A DNA stretch of 64,000 nt from CAAFZY01 sp964410325 (GTDB lineage: Bacteria; Pseudomonadota; Alphaproteobacteria; RF32; CAG-239). Location of the stretch: NCBI GenBank assembly GCA_964410325.1, contig CAYPFN010000007.1, positions 1 through 64,000 on the forward strand, written 5' to 3'. Shown piece by piece: positions 6,812 to 15,418 of the stretch. The notes beneath the pieces are model-generated. The model saw nothing but the letters and a program-made list of their open reading frames with translations, was not told where the DNA came from and did not search any database. Within the stretch, counting starts at the first letter, position 1, and every line of letters begins with the position of its first letter. Both the position numbers and the translations under genes were made by a program.

Positions 6812-9757
6812 ATGGCTGGACAAATATATAACATTCCGCAGAGTTGTTCTTTTGTAGATGTTTTGGCGCAAAAATTCGGAAAACTGTATCAGGATAATCC
6901 CACCGGTTTGGCCAGTATGTTGTTTTTATTGCCTAATCGCCGTGCCTGTCTGTCGTTGCGCGATGCATTTGTGCGTTTTAACGGTTTAAAGCCGACCATG
7001 CTACCCAAGATTATTGCGGTTGGCGATGTTGAAGAAGATGAAATCAACCTGAATGTTGGGGATGGGCCGGAATTAATACAAGAACTTCCGCCGGCTGTAG
7101 ATGAACTTGAAAGGTTGTTTGTTTTTGCTCGTTTGATTGTTTCCAAACCAGCTGAATATGGCTTGCCGGAAATGACAATGAGCCAGGCGGTATCTTTAGC
7201 GCGCGATTTGGCAAAACTGATAGATATTTCGCACAATGAACAACTCTCTTTTGCTAAACTTGAAAATCTCGTTCCTGAACAATATGCCACTCATTGGCAG
7301 GAAACTCTGCGTTTTTTACAAATTATAACAGCTTATTGGCCACAGATTTTGCATGAAAGAAAAGTTATGGATGCGGCTGAACGGAAAAATGTTTTGCTGG
7401 CGGCGCAGGCAAAAATTTGGGAGGCCGACCCTCCGTCGGGGAAAATTATTGCTGCTGGTATAACTGCAGACTTTCCAGGTTATCGACAGCTGTTAAAAAC
7501 AATTTTGCATCTTCCGAACGGCGAAGTTTATCTTTACGGATTAGATAAGTACTTAACTGATTCGGCATGGGCGCAGATTGATGAAAGCCATCCTCAGTTT
7601 GCAACAAAGCAACTGCTGGAGTTTTTAGATATTTCCCGTCAAGATGTGCCAGATGTTGTTGCGCTACAAAATCCGTTGCGGGAACATTTAGTATCTGAAA
7701 CCATGTGTCCGGCGCCGGCAACAGCCAAGTGGCGATGCTTGTCTGAACAAAAATTTTCAAAGGCGGAGCCAGTAGGTTTGCAGATAATTAATTGCCACGA
7801 TCTTCGTGAAGAGGCAGCAACAATTGCTGTCATTATGCGCCAAACTTTAAATACTAAAGGAAAAACTGCCGCATTAGTAACGCCGGATCGGGAACTTGCC
7901 CGCCGCACAGCATCAGAATTGGAGCGTTGGAACATTAAAATAGATGATTCAGCTGGCCGTCCGTTGCATTTGATGCCAATCGGAATTTTCCTGCGACTAA
8001 TACCTTTTGTCGTTGAATCCGGTTTCACGGATTCGGCGCTGTTATCGCTTGTGAAAAATCCATTTGTTCATTTAGGGATGAACAAAACAATTTTACGTCG
8101 GCAAATCAGAGAATGGGAACTTGCTGTCCGCCGGCCGCTTTATTCCAGAGAAGAGCGGCAAATTCCTGCAGAAATTCAAATATGGAAGGATAAGCTACGC
8201 ACGGCTTTAAAACCACTGGAGGAATTATATATCCGCCCGAAGGTCAGCTTGAAGCACTTAATTAAAGTTCATTTGGAAACGGCCGAAGTTCTTACCGCCG
8301 TCGAAGAAACGTCATCTATCGGGAATGTTGAAGCAGAAGGTTCGGATAAGTGCTTATGGAGCGGCGATGATGGACGAACCGCCGCGGCGTTTTTCAGCCA
8401 CTTACTTCCTCAATCTGCAGCATTGGGTGAAATTGAACCACATCAATATGCCTCGTTATTGTTAGTTTTGTTGTCAGCACAAACCGTACGTGCTAGTTAC
8501 GGCACACATCCGCGTTTAAAGATTTTGGGTCCGATTGAGGCGCGTTTCAATCATTATGATACAGTCATCATCGGTGGTGTTAATGAGGGAATCTGGCCAA
8601 ATTTACCGGGAAGCGATCCCTGGTTATCTCGACCGATGAAAAAAGATTTTGGCATGTCTTTGCCAGAAAAATCAATCGGTATAACGGCGGCAGATTTTAG
8701 CCAGTTATTGTGTGCCCCAGAAGTTTATTTGACCCGATCTGCTCGGATCAACGGCAAACCGATGAATAAGTCGCGCTGGCTACTACGTCTGGAAACGGTG
8801 TTAATGGCGGGGGGAGTCCCGATTGAAAAGTTTGAAAATACAATGTATCGAAAACTTGCGCAACAGCTTATTCAGATTCGGCAGGAAGAAAGTATTCCGC
8901 CGCCGGCGCCTTGTCCGCCAGTGTATGCCAGACCGCGCCGTTTATCGGCCAGCGCGGTTGAAAAACTGATGCGTGACCCATATGAAATATATGCTTCTAA
9001 AATTTTGCACCTGCAGCCGTTAAATGATTTGGATATGAAATTATTACCGGCGGATTACGGCAATATCGTCCACCGTATTTTAGAGGATTTTAATTCCCGT
9101 TATCCACGGCAGCTACCAAATAATGCCCGTGAAGAGCTTTTAACAATCGGGACCCAGATGTTTCAAAGTAGCGGTATTGCCTCGGAAGTTAAAGCTTTCT
9201 GGTGGCCGCGGTTTGAAAGCATGGTAGATTGGATTTTACAAACAGAGAAATCTTATCGGCAGAATATTACCCATGTATACAGCGAAGTTCAAGGAAAAAT
9301 GGAATGGGAAGCTCCAGCTGGAAAGTTTACGATTGAAGCCCGAGCAGATCGGATAGATGTAACTGCTGACGGCAGAATAAATATTATTGATTACAAAACC
9401 GGCAAACCGCATACGTCTAAAGAAGTTAAAGCCGGCTATGCTCCACAGCTGCCGATAGAGGGCTTGATTGCTGCAAGCGGCGGTTTTTGCGATAAAAATC
9501 AAAAACCTATTGCGGCGGCGGAAATTGAAAACCTGATATATTGGAGGCTTGGCGTTGAAAAAGTCGAAATCCCGATTGAAAACGAAAAACTTTTGGACGA
9601 TGCCGAAGAAAAACTGAAAAAACTTATCCACACGTTTGATTTTGAAACAACGCCGTATTTAGCGCGTCCTAACCCGAAACATCTGCTTAAATATTCGAAT
9701 TATGAGCATCTGGCACGAGTTAAAGAATGGTCGGTGCATGAAGACGAGGGAGAATAA
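6812..9757 (+). CDS. addB: Double-strand break repair protein AddB
   Basis: Helicase-like nuclease subunit of the AddAB complex, which resects double-strand breaks for RecA loading. 981 residues, close to alphaproteobacterial AddB. The N-terminal half keeps a helicase-like fold with a degenerate nucleotide site (LFLLPNRRACLSLRDAF). The C-terminal PD-(D/E)xK nuclease is clear: GNIVHRILEDF around residue 750 and ARADRIDVT ... NIIDYKTGKPH around 845-865. Cysteines of the Firmicutes AddB iron-sulfur cluster are not evident. The gene ends 3 bp before addA. Confidence 0.9.
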   Translation: MAGQIYNIPQSCSFVDVLAQKFGKLYQDNPTGLASMLFLLPNRRACLSLRDAFVRFNGLKPTMLPKIIAVGDVEEDEINLNVGDGPELIQELPPAVDELERLFVFARLIVSKPAEYGLPEMTMSQAVSLARDLAKLIDISHNEQLSFAKLENLVPEQYATHWQETLRFLQIITAYWPQILHERKVMDAAERKNVLLAAQAKIWEADPPSGKIIAAGITADFPGYRQLLKTILHLPNGEVYLYGLDKYLTDSAWAQIDESHPQFATKQLLEFLDISRQDVPDVVALQNPLREHLVSETMCPAPATAKWRCLSEQKFSKAEPVGLQIINCHDLREEAATIAVIMRQTLNTKGKTAALVTPDRELARRTASELERWNIKIDDSAGRPLHLMPIGIFLRLIPFVVESGFTDSALLSLVKNPFVHLGMNKTILRRQIREWELAVRRPLYSREERQIPAEIQIWKDKLRTALKPLEELYIRPKVSLKHLIKVHLETAEVLTAVEETSSIGNVEAEGSDKCLWSGDDGRTAAAFFSHLLPQSAALGEIEPHQYASLLLVLLSAQTVRASYGTHPRLKILGPIEARFNHYDTVIIGGVNEGIWPNLPGSDPWLSRPMKKDFGMSLPEKSIGITAADFSQLLCAPEVYLTRSARINGKPMNKSRWLLRLETVLMAGGVPIEKFENTMYRKLAQQLIQIRQEESIPPPAPCPPVYARPRRLSASAVEKLMRDPYEIYASKILHLQPLNDLDMKLLPADYGNIVHRILEDFNSRYPRQLPNNAREELLTIGTQMFQSSGIASEVKAFWWPRFESMVDWILQTEKSYRQNITHVYSEVQGKMEWEAPAGKFTIEARADRIDVTADGRINIIDYKTGKPHTSKEVKAGYAPQLPIEGLIAASGGFCDKNQKPIAAAEIENLIYWRLGVEKVEIPIENEKLLDDAEEKLKKLIHTFDFETTPYLARPNPKHLLKYSNYEHLARVKEWSVHEDEGE

Positions 9758-9760
9758 GCC

Positions 9761-12700
9761 ATGTCGGAAACTCAGGAAATTTCTGCCAGAAAAAAAACTT
9801 TAAACCAGATTGCTTGCCGTCAACAAGGTAAAGCGGCCGACCCAGAACTTTCGGTATGGGTGGAAGCCTCGGCTGGCACCGGTAAAACCAAAGTTTTATC
9901 AGACAGAGTTCTGCGATTACTCCTCAACGGCGTTGAGCCAGGCAAAATTTTATGCCTTACCTATACCAAAGCTGCTGCTGTAGAAATGAATTCCCGCATT
10001 TCTGCACGTTTGGCAAGATGGGCGGTAATGGCTGACAGCCAATTGAACGATGAACTGAAAAAATTATTGAACAATTTACTGGATAAAAAACAATATGCCG
10101 CGGTTGCTGCCCGCGCCCGCACTTTATTTGCCACTTTGCTGGATGTGCCCGGTGGCATGAAAATTCAAACCATACACAGTTTTTGTCAGGAAATTTTAAA
10201 ACGCTTTCCGCTTGAAGCCGGAATTTCGCCTTATTTTTCGGTTATGGATGACCGTATGTCAGCCGAGGCCTTGGATAGCATATGCAACAATCTGATTTCG
10301 CAGATAGAACAGAATCCAAAAACAGAAACCGGACAGGCAATTGCGTATCTGACTTGTAATATTCGTGAATTCAAATTCCCCGAACTTTTAAAAACACTAG
10401 CCGATAACCGCAATAAATTAACGGAAATGTTATCTGGTTATAAAAATTTTACGGCATTTTTACAAGAACTCAGCGTCAGACTGGATGTTGGGGAAAATGA
10501 AACGGAAGCAACGGCACGTGCCGAATTTATCTCGTCTTTGGATAAAACCCTAATCAAAAAAATTGCTGAGGTTTTATCGCAAGGGTCTTCTAAAAAGGAT
10601 AAAAACAAGGGAGCGACTTTGTTTGAGTTCATCCAAAACGATGATTACGAAAAATACCGGGAAGTTTTTTTAACAAAAGAAGGTAAAATTGGTGAGTTAG
10701 CACATAAAAAAGCCATCGAAATATATCCGGAAATCATGGACATCATGCAGCATTTGGCTCAAGATGTTCAAGATTTTGAAGATCGTCTGTTGAGGATTCG
10801 TCTGTATGCTTCCACGAAAGCAACTATGGTTGTGGCAGCTGATTTGGCCAGTGCGTATAATGCTTATAAACAAAAAAATGCCCAGCTGGATTATGAAGAT
10901 CTAATTGTGATTACCCGCCGATTGCTGGAGAGCAAAGGGGTTGCTGACTGGGTTCTGTTTAAATTAGACGGTGGCATTAGCCATGTTTTGATTGATGAGG
11001 CGCAAGATACATCGCCAAACCAATGGGCGATTGTCAAAGCCGTTACTTCAGAATTTTTTGCTGGACTTGGGCGTGAAAATAAAAAACGTACAGTTTTTGC
11101 TGTCGGCGATCGCAAACAATCCATATACAGTTTTCAAGGTGCAGATCCGGAAGAATTTGATCGGATGCACCAATATTTTGCCAATAATGCCGCCAATTTT
11201 TCCAAAGTCCGGCTTGATGTATCATTCCGCTCAACCAAAGCTGTTTTGGAAACGGTTAATAACTTGTTTTCTCTGCCGGAAGCTGCACTAGGCGTTGTTA
11301 TTGATGACGAACGGGTAGAACACATTCCATATCGTCTGGGTGAAGAGGGTAGGGTGGAAATCTGGCCACTAACCGAAGGCGAGGAAGAAAGCGAGGATGT
11401 CTGGTATCCGCCAGTAGAACGTCATATCAAGATTTCAGCTGATGTCAGGCTGGCCAGCCAGATTGCCCGCAAGATTGCTCAAATGGTTAAAAGCGGCGAA
11501 AAACTGGCTTCCCATGGGCGTCCGCTACAATATGGTGATTTTATGATATTGGTGCAGCGACGCAATGCTTTTGTGGAGGCCCTGGTTCGCGAATGCAAAA
11601 AAGAAGGTGTCGCCGTTACTGGAATTGATAAATTAAAGCTTTTGGAACAGATTGCGGTGGAAGATCTTCTATCGCTTGGTCGTTTTTTGTTGCTGCCACA
11701 GGATGACTTAAGTCTGGCGGAAGTGTTGAAATCGCCACTTTTCGGATTAAATGACGATGATTTATTCAAATTGTGTTATGACCGCGGAAGTGCTTCCCTG
11801 TGGAGCCGTTTAAATGCCGATAAAGCATACCAAAAACCAGCGCAGGTTCTTTCCGAGCTGCTAAAGAAGGCCGATTATACTCGTCCGTTTGAGCTTTATA
11901 ATGAAATTTTAAGCACGTTTGATGGTCGCAGAAAATTCATTTCCCGTTTAGGAGCAGAAGCTGAAGATGCTTTGGATGAATTTATCAATCTGACGCTTCG
12001 TTTTGAAGAGGAGCATATTCCAAATCTGCAAAATTTTCTGGCATGGATAACCGCCGATGATATTGAAGTCAAAAGGGAACTTGAACAGGCTGAGAACAAT
12101 GCCGTGCGGATTATGACCGTGCACGGTTCAAAAGGTTTGCAGGCACCAGTCGTGATTTTGCCAGATACTGTGCGTACGGCAAATGTTAAACGATCAGCAG
12201 GATTATTATGGGATAAAACCGATATGGCTTATTACCCTTTATCGGCCGGGGATTATGATAAAATTTGTACAGAATTATATGAACGGGAAAAAGATAAAGC
12301 CTTTGATGAATATCGCCGTTTGTTGTATGTTGCATTGACTCGGGCGGAAGATCGGCTGTATATTTGCGGATATAAAAAAGGAAAAAACGCGGCTGACAAA
12401 CGTTCCTGGTATGAATTGTGCCACCGGACGATGGAACAATACGGCCAGTCGCAGCCGGACGGTGTCTTTTCCTATACATGCCCGCAGGAAAATGAAATAG
12501 AAGCGAGAAAGCCTGAACAGTTGCCGGAAAAAGAAACTGCCACAGAAAGCTGGTTATGGCAACCAGCAGCCGAAGAAAGTCCATTATCTAAACCCTATAC
12601 GCCATCACATCCGGATGATGAAGAGCTTGATTTGCCTGCAGCATCACCGCTTATTGATAACGGCCTATATTACCGCCGCGGTTTATTGATGCATCGTCTG

Positions 12701-13135
12701 CTACAATTTTTACCGCCAGCGACCGACATCACAGAAAAAAGCAGCCTGATTGAGATGTTTTTACAAAAAAACGCTGCAGATATGCCACAAGCTTTCCGAA
12801 AAAAAATTAAAGATGAGGTTTTGCAGGTGTTTGCAAACGATAAATTTAAATTTATTTTTGGAAAAGATTCGCAAGCTGAGGTTCCTATAATGGGCGAGGT
12901 TAACGGACGAATTATTTCGGCGCAGATTGATCGTTTGGTGGTTGCCGAAAATAAGATAATAATTGTTGATTTTAAAACAAACTGCCCGCCGGTTGAAACA
13001 GAAGAAAAAGTGCCTGCCGTTTATAAAAAACAATTAGCGATTTATAAACAGCTGATAGAAAAAATTTATCCCAGACGACCAGTTGAAACCTTTATTTTAT
13101 GGACCAACTCAGCAAATTTAATGCGCATTGCATAA
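9761..13135 (+). CDS. addA: Double-strand break repair helicase AddA
   Basis: UvrD-like helicase-nuclease subunit of AddAB, 1124 residues. Walker A ASAGTGKT is at residues 37-44, the DEAQDT Walker B region near 411, GDRKQSIYSFQGAD (motif III region) near 447, VHGSKGLQAP (motif V) near 787 and LLYVALTRAEDRLY (motif VI) near 860. The C-terminal nuclease shows QIDRLVV and IVDFKTN near residues 1055-1073. Translated from ATG 9761 directly after addB. Together with trxA downstream this is the standard alphaproteobacterial cluster. Confidence 0.93.
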   Translation: MSETQEISARKKTLNQIACRQQGKAADPELSVWVEASAGTGKTKVLSDRVLRLLLNGVEPGKILCLTYTKAAAVEMNSRISARLARWAVMADSQLNDELKKLLNNLLDKKQYAAVAARARTLFATLLDVPGGMKIQTIHSFCQEILKRFPLEAGISPYFSVMDDRMSAEALDSICNNLISQIEQNPKTETGQAIAYLTCNIREFKFPELLKTLADNRNKLTEMLSGYKNFTAFLQELSVRLDVGENETEATARAEFISSLDKTLIKKIAEVLSQGSSKKDKNKGATLFEFIQNDDYEKYREVFLTKEGKIGELAHKKAIEIYPEIMDIMQHLAQDVQDFEDRLLRIRLYASTKATMVVAADLASAYNAYKQKNAQLDYEDLIVITRRLLESKGVADWVLFKLDGGISHVLIDEAQDTSPNQWAIVKAVTSEFFAGLGRENKKRTVFAVGDRKQSIYSFQGADPEEFDRMHQYFANNAANFSKVRLDVSFRSTKAVLETVNNLFSLPEAALGVVIDDERVEHIPYRLGEEGRVEIWPLTEGEEESEDVWYPPVERHIKISADVRLASQIARKIAQMVKSGEKLASHGRPLQYGDFMILVQRRNAFVEALVRECKKEGVAVTGIDKLKLLEQIAVEDLLSLGRFLLLPQDDLSLAEVLKSPLFGLNDDDLFKLCYDRGSASLWSRLNADKAYQKPAQVLSELLKKADYTRPFELYNEILSTFDGRRKFISRLGAEAEDALDEFINLTLRFEEEHIPNLQNFLAWITADDIEVKRELEQAENNAVRIMTVHGSKGLQAPVVILPDTVRTANVKRSAGLLWDKTDMAYYPLSAGDYDKICTELYEREKDKAFDEYRRLLYVALTRAEDRLYICGYKKGKNAADKRSWYELCHRTMEQYGQSQPDGVFSYTCPQENEIEARKPEQLPEKETATESWLWQPAAEESPLSKPYTPSHPDDEELDLPAASPLIDNGLYYRRGLLMHRLLQFLPPATDITEKSSLIEMFLQKNAADMPQAFRKKIKDEVLQVFANDKFKFIFGKDSQAEVPIMGEVNGRIISAQIDRLVVAENKIIIVDFKTNCPPVETEEKVPAVYKKQLAIYKQLIEKIYPRRPVETFILWTNSANLMRIA

Positions 13136-13143
13136 TTTAAAGG

Positions 13144-13171
13144 TTGTTTTTAGAATATTTGGCTTTAATAT
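13144..13171 (+). promoter_or_regulatory. Probable sigma70 promoter of trxA
   Basis: TTGTTT at 13144-13149 and TAATAT at 13166-13171 are separated by 16 bp, in the 92-bp gap between addA and trxA. They would start a transcript near 13178. The match is good but based on consensus only. Confidence 0.4.
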
Positions 13172-13227
13172 AAAAAACAAATGCACTATATAAAAAGAAG
13201 GCGAATTTTTTTTAGAAAGGAAAAAAC

Positions 13228-13542
13228 ATGCAATCAATTAGCGACAATCAGTTTCAAAGCGAAGTTCTGGATTCAAAAGGCCTTGTTTTGGTTGATTTTT
13301 GGGCGGAATGGTGTGGCCCGTGCCGTCAGCTTACCCCAGTTTTGGAAGAGGTTTCTAAAGAAATGGGAAATACTGTCAAAATCTGCAAGGTGAATGTTGA
13401 CGAAGCGCCGAATACGGCAGCCCAATACGGAATTCGCAGCATTCCAACCATGTTTTTATTCAAGGACGGCAAACAGGTGGATGTTAAAATAGGCTTTAAC
13501 TCTCAGGTCTCAATTGTTTCTTGGCTTAATTCCCACAAATAA
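13228..13542 (+). CDS. trxA: Thioredoxin
   Basis: Small cytoplasmic disulfide reductase, 104 residues. The active site is WCGPC (Cys29 and Cys32) after VLVDFWAE, and the cis-Pro is in GIRSIPTMFLF. Start ATG 13228 has AGAAAGGAAAA upstream. It follows addA, the usual alphaproteobacterial position, and ends before a strong terminator-like hairpin. Confidence 0.96.
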   Translation: MQSISDNQFQSEVLDSKGLVLVDFWAEWCGPCRQLTPVLEEVSKEMGNTVKICKVNVDEAPNTAAQYGIRSIPTMFLFKDGKQVDVKIGFNSQVSIVSWLNSHK

Positions 13543-13563
13543 AAGATTTAAGCTGTTAAAAAT

Positions 13564-13592
13564 AAAAATCCAGTATTTTTTCGGATTTTTTT
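13564..13592 (+). terminator. Rho-independent terminator after trxA
   Basis: AAAAATCC at 13564-13571 pairs with GGATTTTT at 13583-13590, followed by further T residues. It closes the addB-addA-trxA unit and separates it from the DotB-like gene. Confidence 0.6.
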
Positions 13593-13605
13593 ACAGTTTA
13601 GTAAT

Positions 13606-13633
13606 TTGATTTTTGTTAAATTATCTGTAACAA
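13606..13633 (+). promoter_or_regulatory. Possible promoter of the DotB-like ATPase gene
   Basis: TTGATT at 13606-13611 and TAACAA at 13628-13633, spacer 16 bp, lie directly after the trxA terminator and about 40 bp upstream of the ATG at 13676. The -10 is imperfect, so this is tentative. Confidence 0.3.
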
Positions 13634-13675
13634 TACATCAAAATTATTTATACAAAAAAGAGGGAATAATTTTTA

Positions 13676-14635
13676 ATGGTAAAAATTAACGATATATTTT
13701 TTTCAGATATTTACATTACGCCGGAAAAAGTAGCCTATATTCCGGATGATCTGACAGAAAATGGTTTACAGATATTTGTTGCTTCCGATTTTGAGGAATT
13801 TTACCAGCTGGTAGAAGATTCTTATGAAGGAAATTCCAGTTATTCAATTTTGTATGAGAATGTGTTTTTCCGTGTGGAACGAAGCATGACGATTACCGGT
13901 GTACAGTACTGTATCCGCAAAATGCCGAAAATTGTGCCAGATTTTAATACATTAGGTTATCGGAAAGAGATTTCGGGTTATTTAAATAATCTTTGCAAAG
14001 CATCTGGGCTGATTTTATGGGCAGGGGCAACTGGGTCTGGTAAAACAACGTCAATTTCGTCCCTTTTAAAAGAATTTTTGATTCGAGAAGGAGGTTTTGC
14101 CTATACGATTGAAGATCCGTCGGAGATGCCACTTGACGGTGAATACACGGCCTTAAACGGTTCATTCGGATTATGCAAACAAACGCAACCGATAAATAAC
14201 AATTGGGGAGAGTCCTTAAAATCTGCTTTGCGTTCCAAACCGCGCTATATTATGGTTGGTGAGATTCGGACGCCGGATGCTGCCAGCGAATGCCTCCGCG
14301 CTGCAACTTCCGGACACTTGGTGTTATCGTCCATCCATGCCAATAACATACCAGATGCTATCAATTCTTTGGTTAAATATGCTTCTTCTGCCGATATGAG
14401 CGAATCTTTGGCATATGACCTTCTTTCCCGCGGCGTATTGGCTGTTATGCATCAGTCTTTACATGGTGTTGGGCACAAGACACCGATTTTGCGTTTTTTA
14501 TTTGCCAATCCAGACACTACCAAGGGTTGTCAAGTTAGAAGTATTATCAAAAGCGGTAAATTAAACCTTGCCACGCCGATTGAAACCCAGATGACGCGTA
14601 TGGCGCAAGGACGTCAGTTGTTTGAAGATATGTAA
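13676..14635 (+). CDS. PilT/DotB/TraJ-type secretion ATPase
   Basis: 319-residue hexameric secretion NTPase of the PilT/VirB11 superfamily. Walker A GATGSGKT is near residues 117-124, the Asp box region is AYTIEDPSEMPL, Walker B is YIMVGEIRTPDAASE near 192 and the His box is GHLVLSSIHANN. The short N-terminal domain and lack of Cys-rich zinc motif match PilT, DotB (Dot/Icm) and TraJ (IncI conjugation) better than GspE. It stands alone between the trxA terminator and a convergent terminator, facing the pilus operon. In IncI plasmids such an ATPase serves the transfer apparatus and in T4 pili it drives retraction; which applies here is open. The cluster has its own PilQ (GspE-type) and VirB11, so this is a third motor of the superfamily. 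Confidence 0.82.
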   Translation: MVKINDIFFSDIYITPEKVAYIPDDLTENGLQIFVASDFEEFYQLVEDSYEGNSSYSILYENVFFRVERSMTITGVQYCIRKMPKIVPDFNTLGYRKEISGYLNNLCKASGLILWAGATGSGKTTSISSLLKEFLIREGGFAYTIEDPSEMPLDGEYTALNGSFGLCKQTQPINNNWGESLKSALRSKPRYIMVGEIRTPDAASECLRAATSGHLVLSSIHANNIPDAINSLVKYASSADMSESLAYDLLSRGVLAVMHQSLHGVGHKTPILRFLFANPDTTKGCQVRSIIKSGKLNLATPIETQMTRMAQGRQLFEDM

Positions 14636-14660
14636 AAATTGAGAAGAAAAAAGAAGAATA

Positions 14661-14689
14661 AAAAATTCCGGGAATACCGAAATTTTTTA
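14661..14689. terminator. Bidirectional terminator between DotB-like gene and pilS
   Basis: AAAAATT and AATTTTT arms with an inner CGG/CCG stem (one mismatch) around the loop GAATA, flanked by A and T runs, so it can act in both directions. It lies 25 bp after the DotB-like stop. It begins exactly where the frame-restored pilS would end (TAA at 14687-14689), supporting the longer pilS product. Confidence 0.55.
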
Positions 14690-14858
14690 TTTATAAATTT
14701 GACGGCCTTTCTTGGGTTTGCTCGGAATTAAAAGCATTGAAACATGCCATTCTACATCTTTAGGCAAGGTCAAGCCATTAGGCTTTGTAGCTTTAATAAA
14801 ACCTGGTGTGCCACGGGCATTTCTATTCAAATATCCAATTGACGGAATTTTTATTTTT
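14687..14858 (-). pseudogene. pilS: Out-of-frame 3' continuation of pilS
   Basis: Removing one A from either of two A5 runs (T5 on the plus strand at 14848-14852 or 14854-14858) joins the pilS frame to 53 further codons. These begin IPSIGYLNRNARGTPGF, continue with KPNGLTLPKDVEWHVSML and end GRQIYK at TAA 14687-14689, immediately at the terminator. Codon use and residue composition look like genuine protein. The break could be a sequencing or assembly error, a real mutation, or a slippage-controlled (phase-variable or transcriptionally edited) pilin C-terminus. Confidence 0.6.
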
Positions 14859-15416
14859 ACAGAATTGTTTTGCCGCTTTTTCTGTTACCGGCAAAGGATT
14901 GGCACCGCCCCATTCAAACTCTTCCGTACCATCTGCGTTTTCCAAAGAAATTTTTAAGAGTCCTAGATGCTGCTCAGGTTTTAAAGGAAGTGACATTATG
15001 GCAATACAAGCTGTCTTACTTAAATTTAGCATGGTTATCATAAAATTGCGCTGGCCGGGCATGACCATATTTCCTTCGGCATCTTGGCCAAGAATAATTT
15101 TCCGCCCAATGGCGTTGATAATTTTATCATCATGTAACATAGCTTCCGGCACCAATCCGTTTTTAAGCGCACTAGCCGTATCTAATCCCCAATAATCCGG
15201 ACGAACTTTATAATAGTTGCGTATATTATTGGCTAAATCAATCAGCTCCTGATGAGCCTTTTGAAAACGAGGGTTTTGTCCCGAATGAAGCATAAATGCC
15301 AATGAGGCCAACAGAACAACAATTGTCGCAACAATACTCCAAAAATATTTATTTATAAAAAATTTTTGAAATTTTGTTGCATATGGTTTTATCCTATCAG
15401 CCATATGTTTAAACAT
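14823..15416 (-). CDS. pilS: PilS-like type IVb pilin (3' end frameshifted)
   Basis: Pilin-like protein of the R64 PilS type, 197 residues as read. An N-terminal positively charged stretch (residues 1-24) is followed by a membrane helix (YFWSIVATIVVLLASLAF). A globular domain then has the PilS-like pattern KAHQELIDLANNIRNYYK and YWGLDTASALKNGLVPEAM. Start ATG 15416 has GGGAGGATAAAC upstream. No Gly-Phe/Trp prepilin cleavage motif and no Glu5 are evident before the helix, unlike classical type IV pilins. The reading frame closes at 14823, but a coding-like frame continues past it in the +1 register to TAA 14687 (see the next entry), so the true product is probably about 242 residues. It is the last gene of the pilus operon, 2 bp after pilR. 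Confidence 0.72.
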   Translation of the reverse strand: MFKHMADRIKPYATKFQKFFINKYFWSIVATIVVLLASLAFMLHSGQNPRFQKAHQELIDLANNIRNYYKVRPDYWGLDTASALKNGLVPEAMLHDDKIINAIGRKIILGQDAEGNMVMPGQRNFMITMLNLSKTACIAIMSLPLKPEQHLGLLKISLENADGTEEFEWGGANPLPVTEKAAKQFCKNKNSVNWIFE

Positions 15417-15418
15417 GT

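Noticed and set aside
12186..12584. Minus-strand 132-residue frame within addA
   Set aside because: Shadow frame inside a clearly conserved helicase gene.
14712..14957. Plus-strand 81-residue frame opposite pilS
   Set aside because: It is antisense to the pilS 3' end and its frame-shifted continuation, without an RBS.
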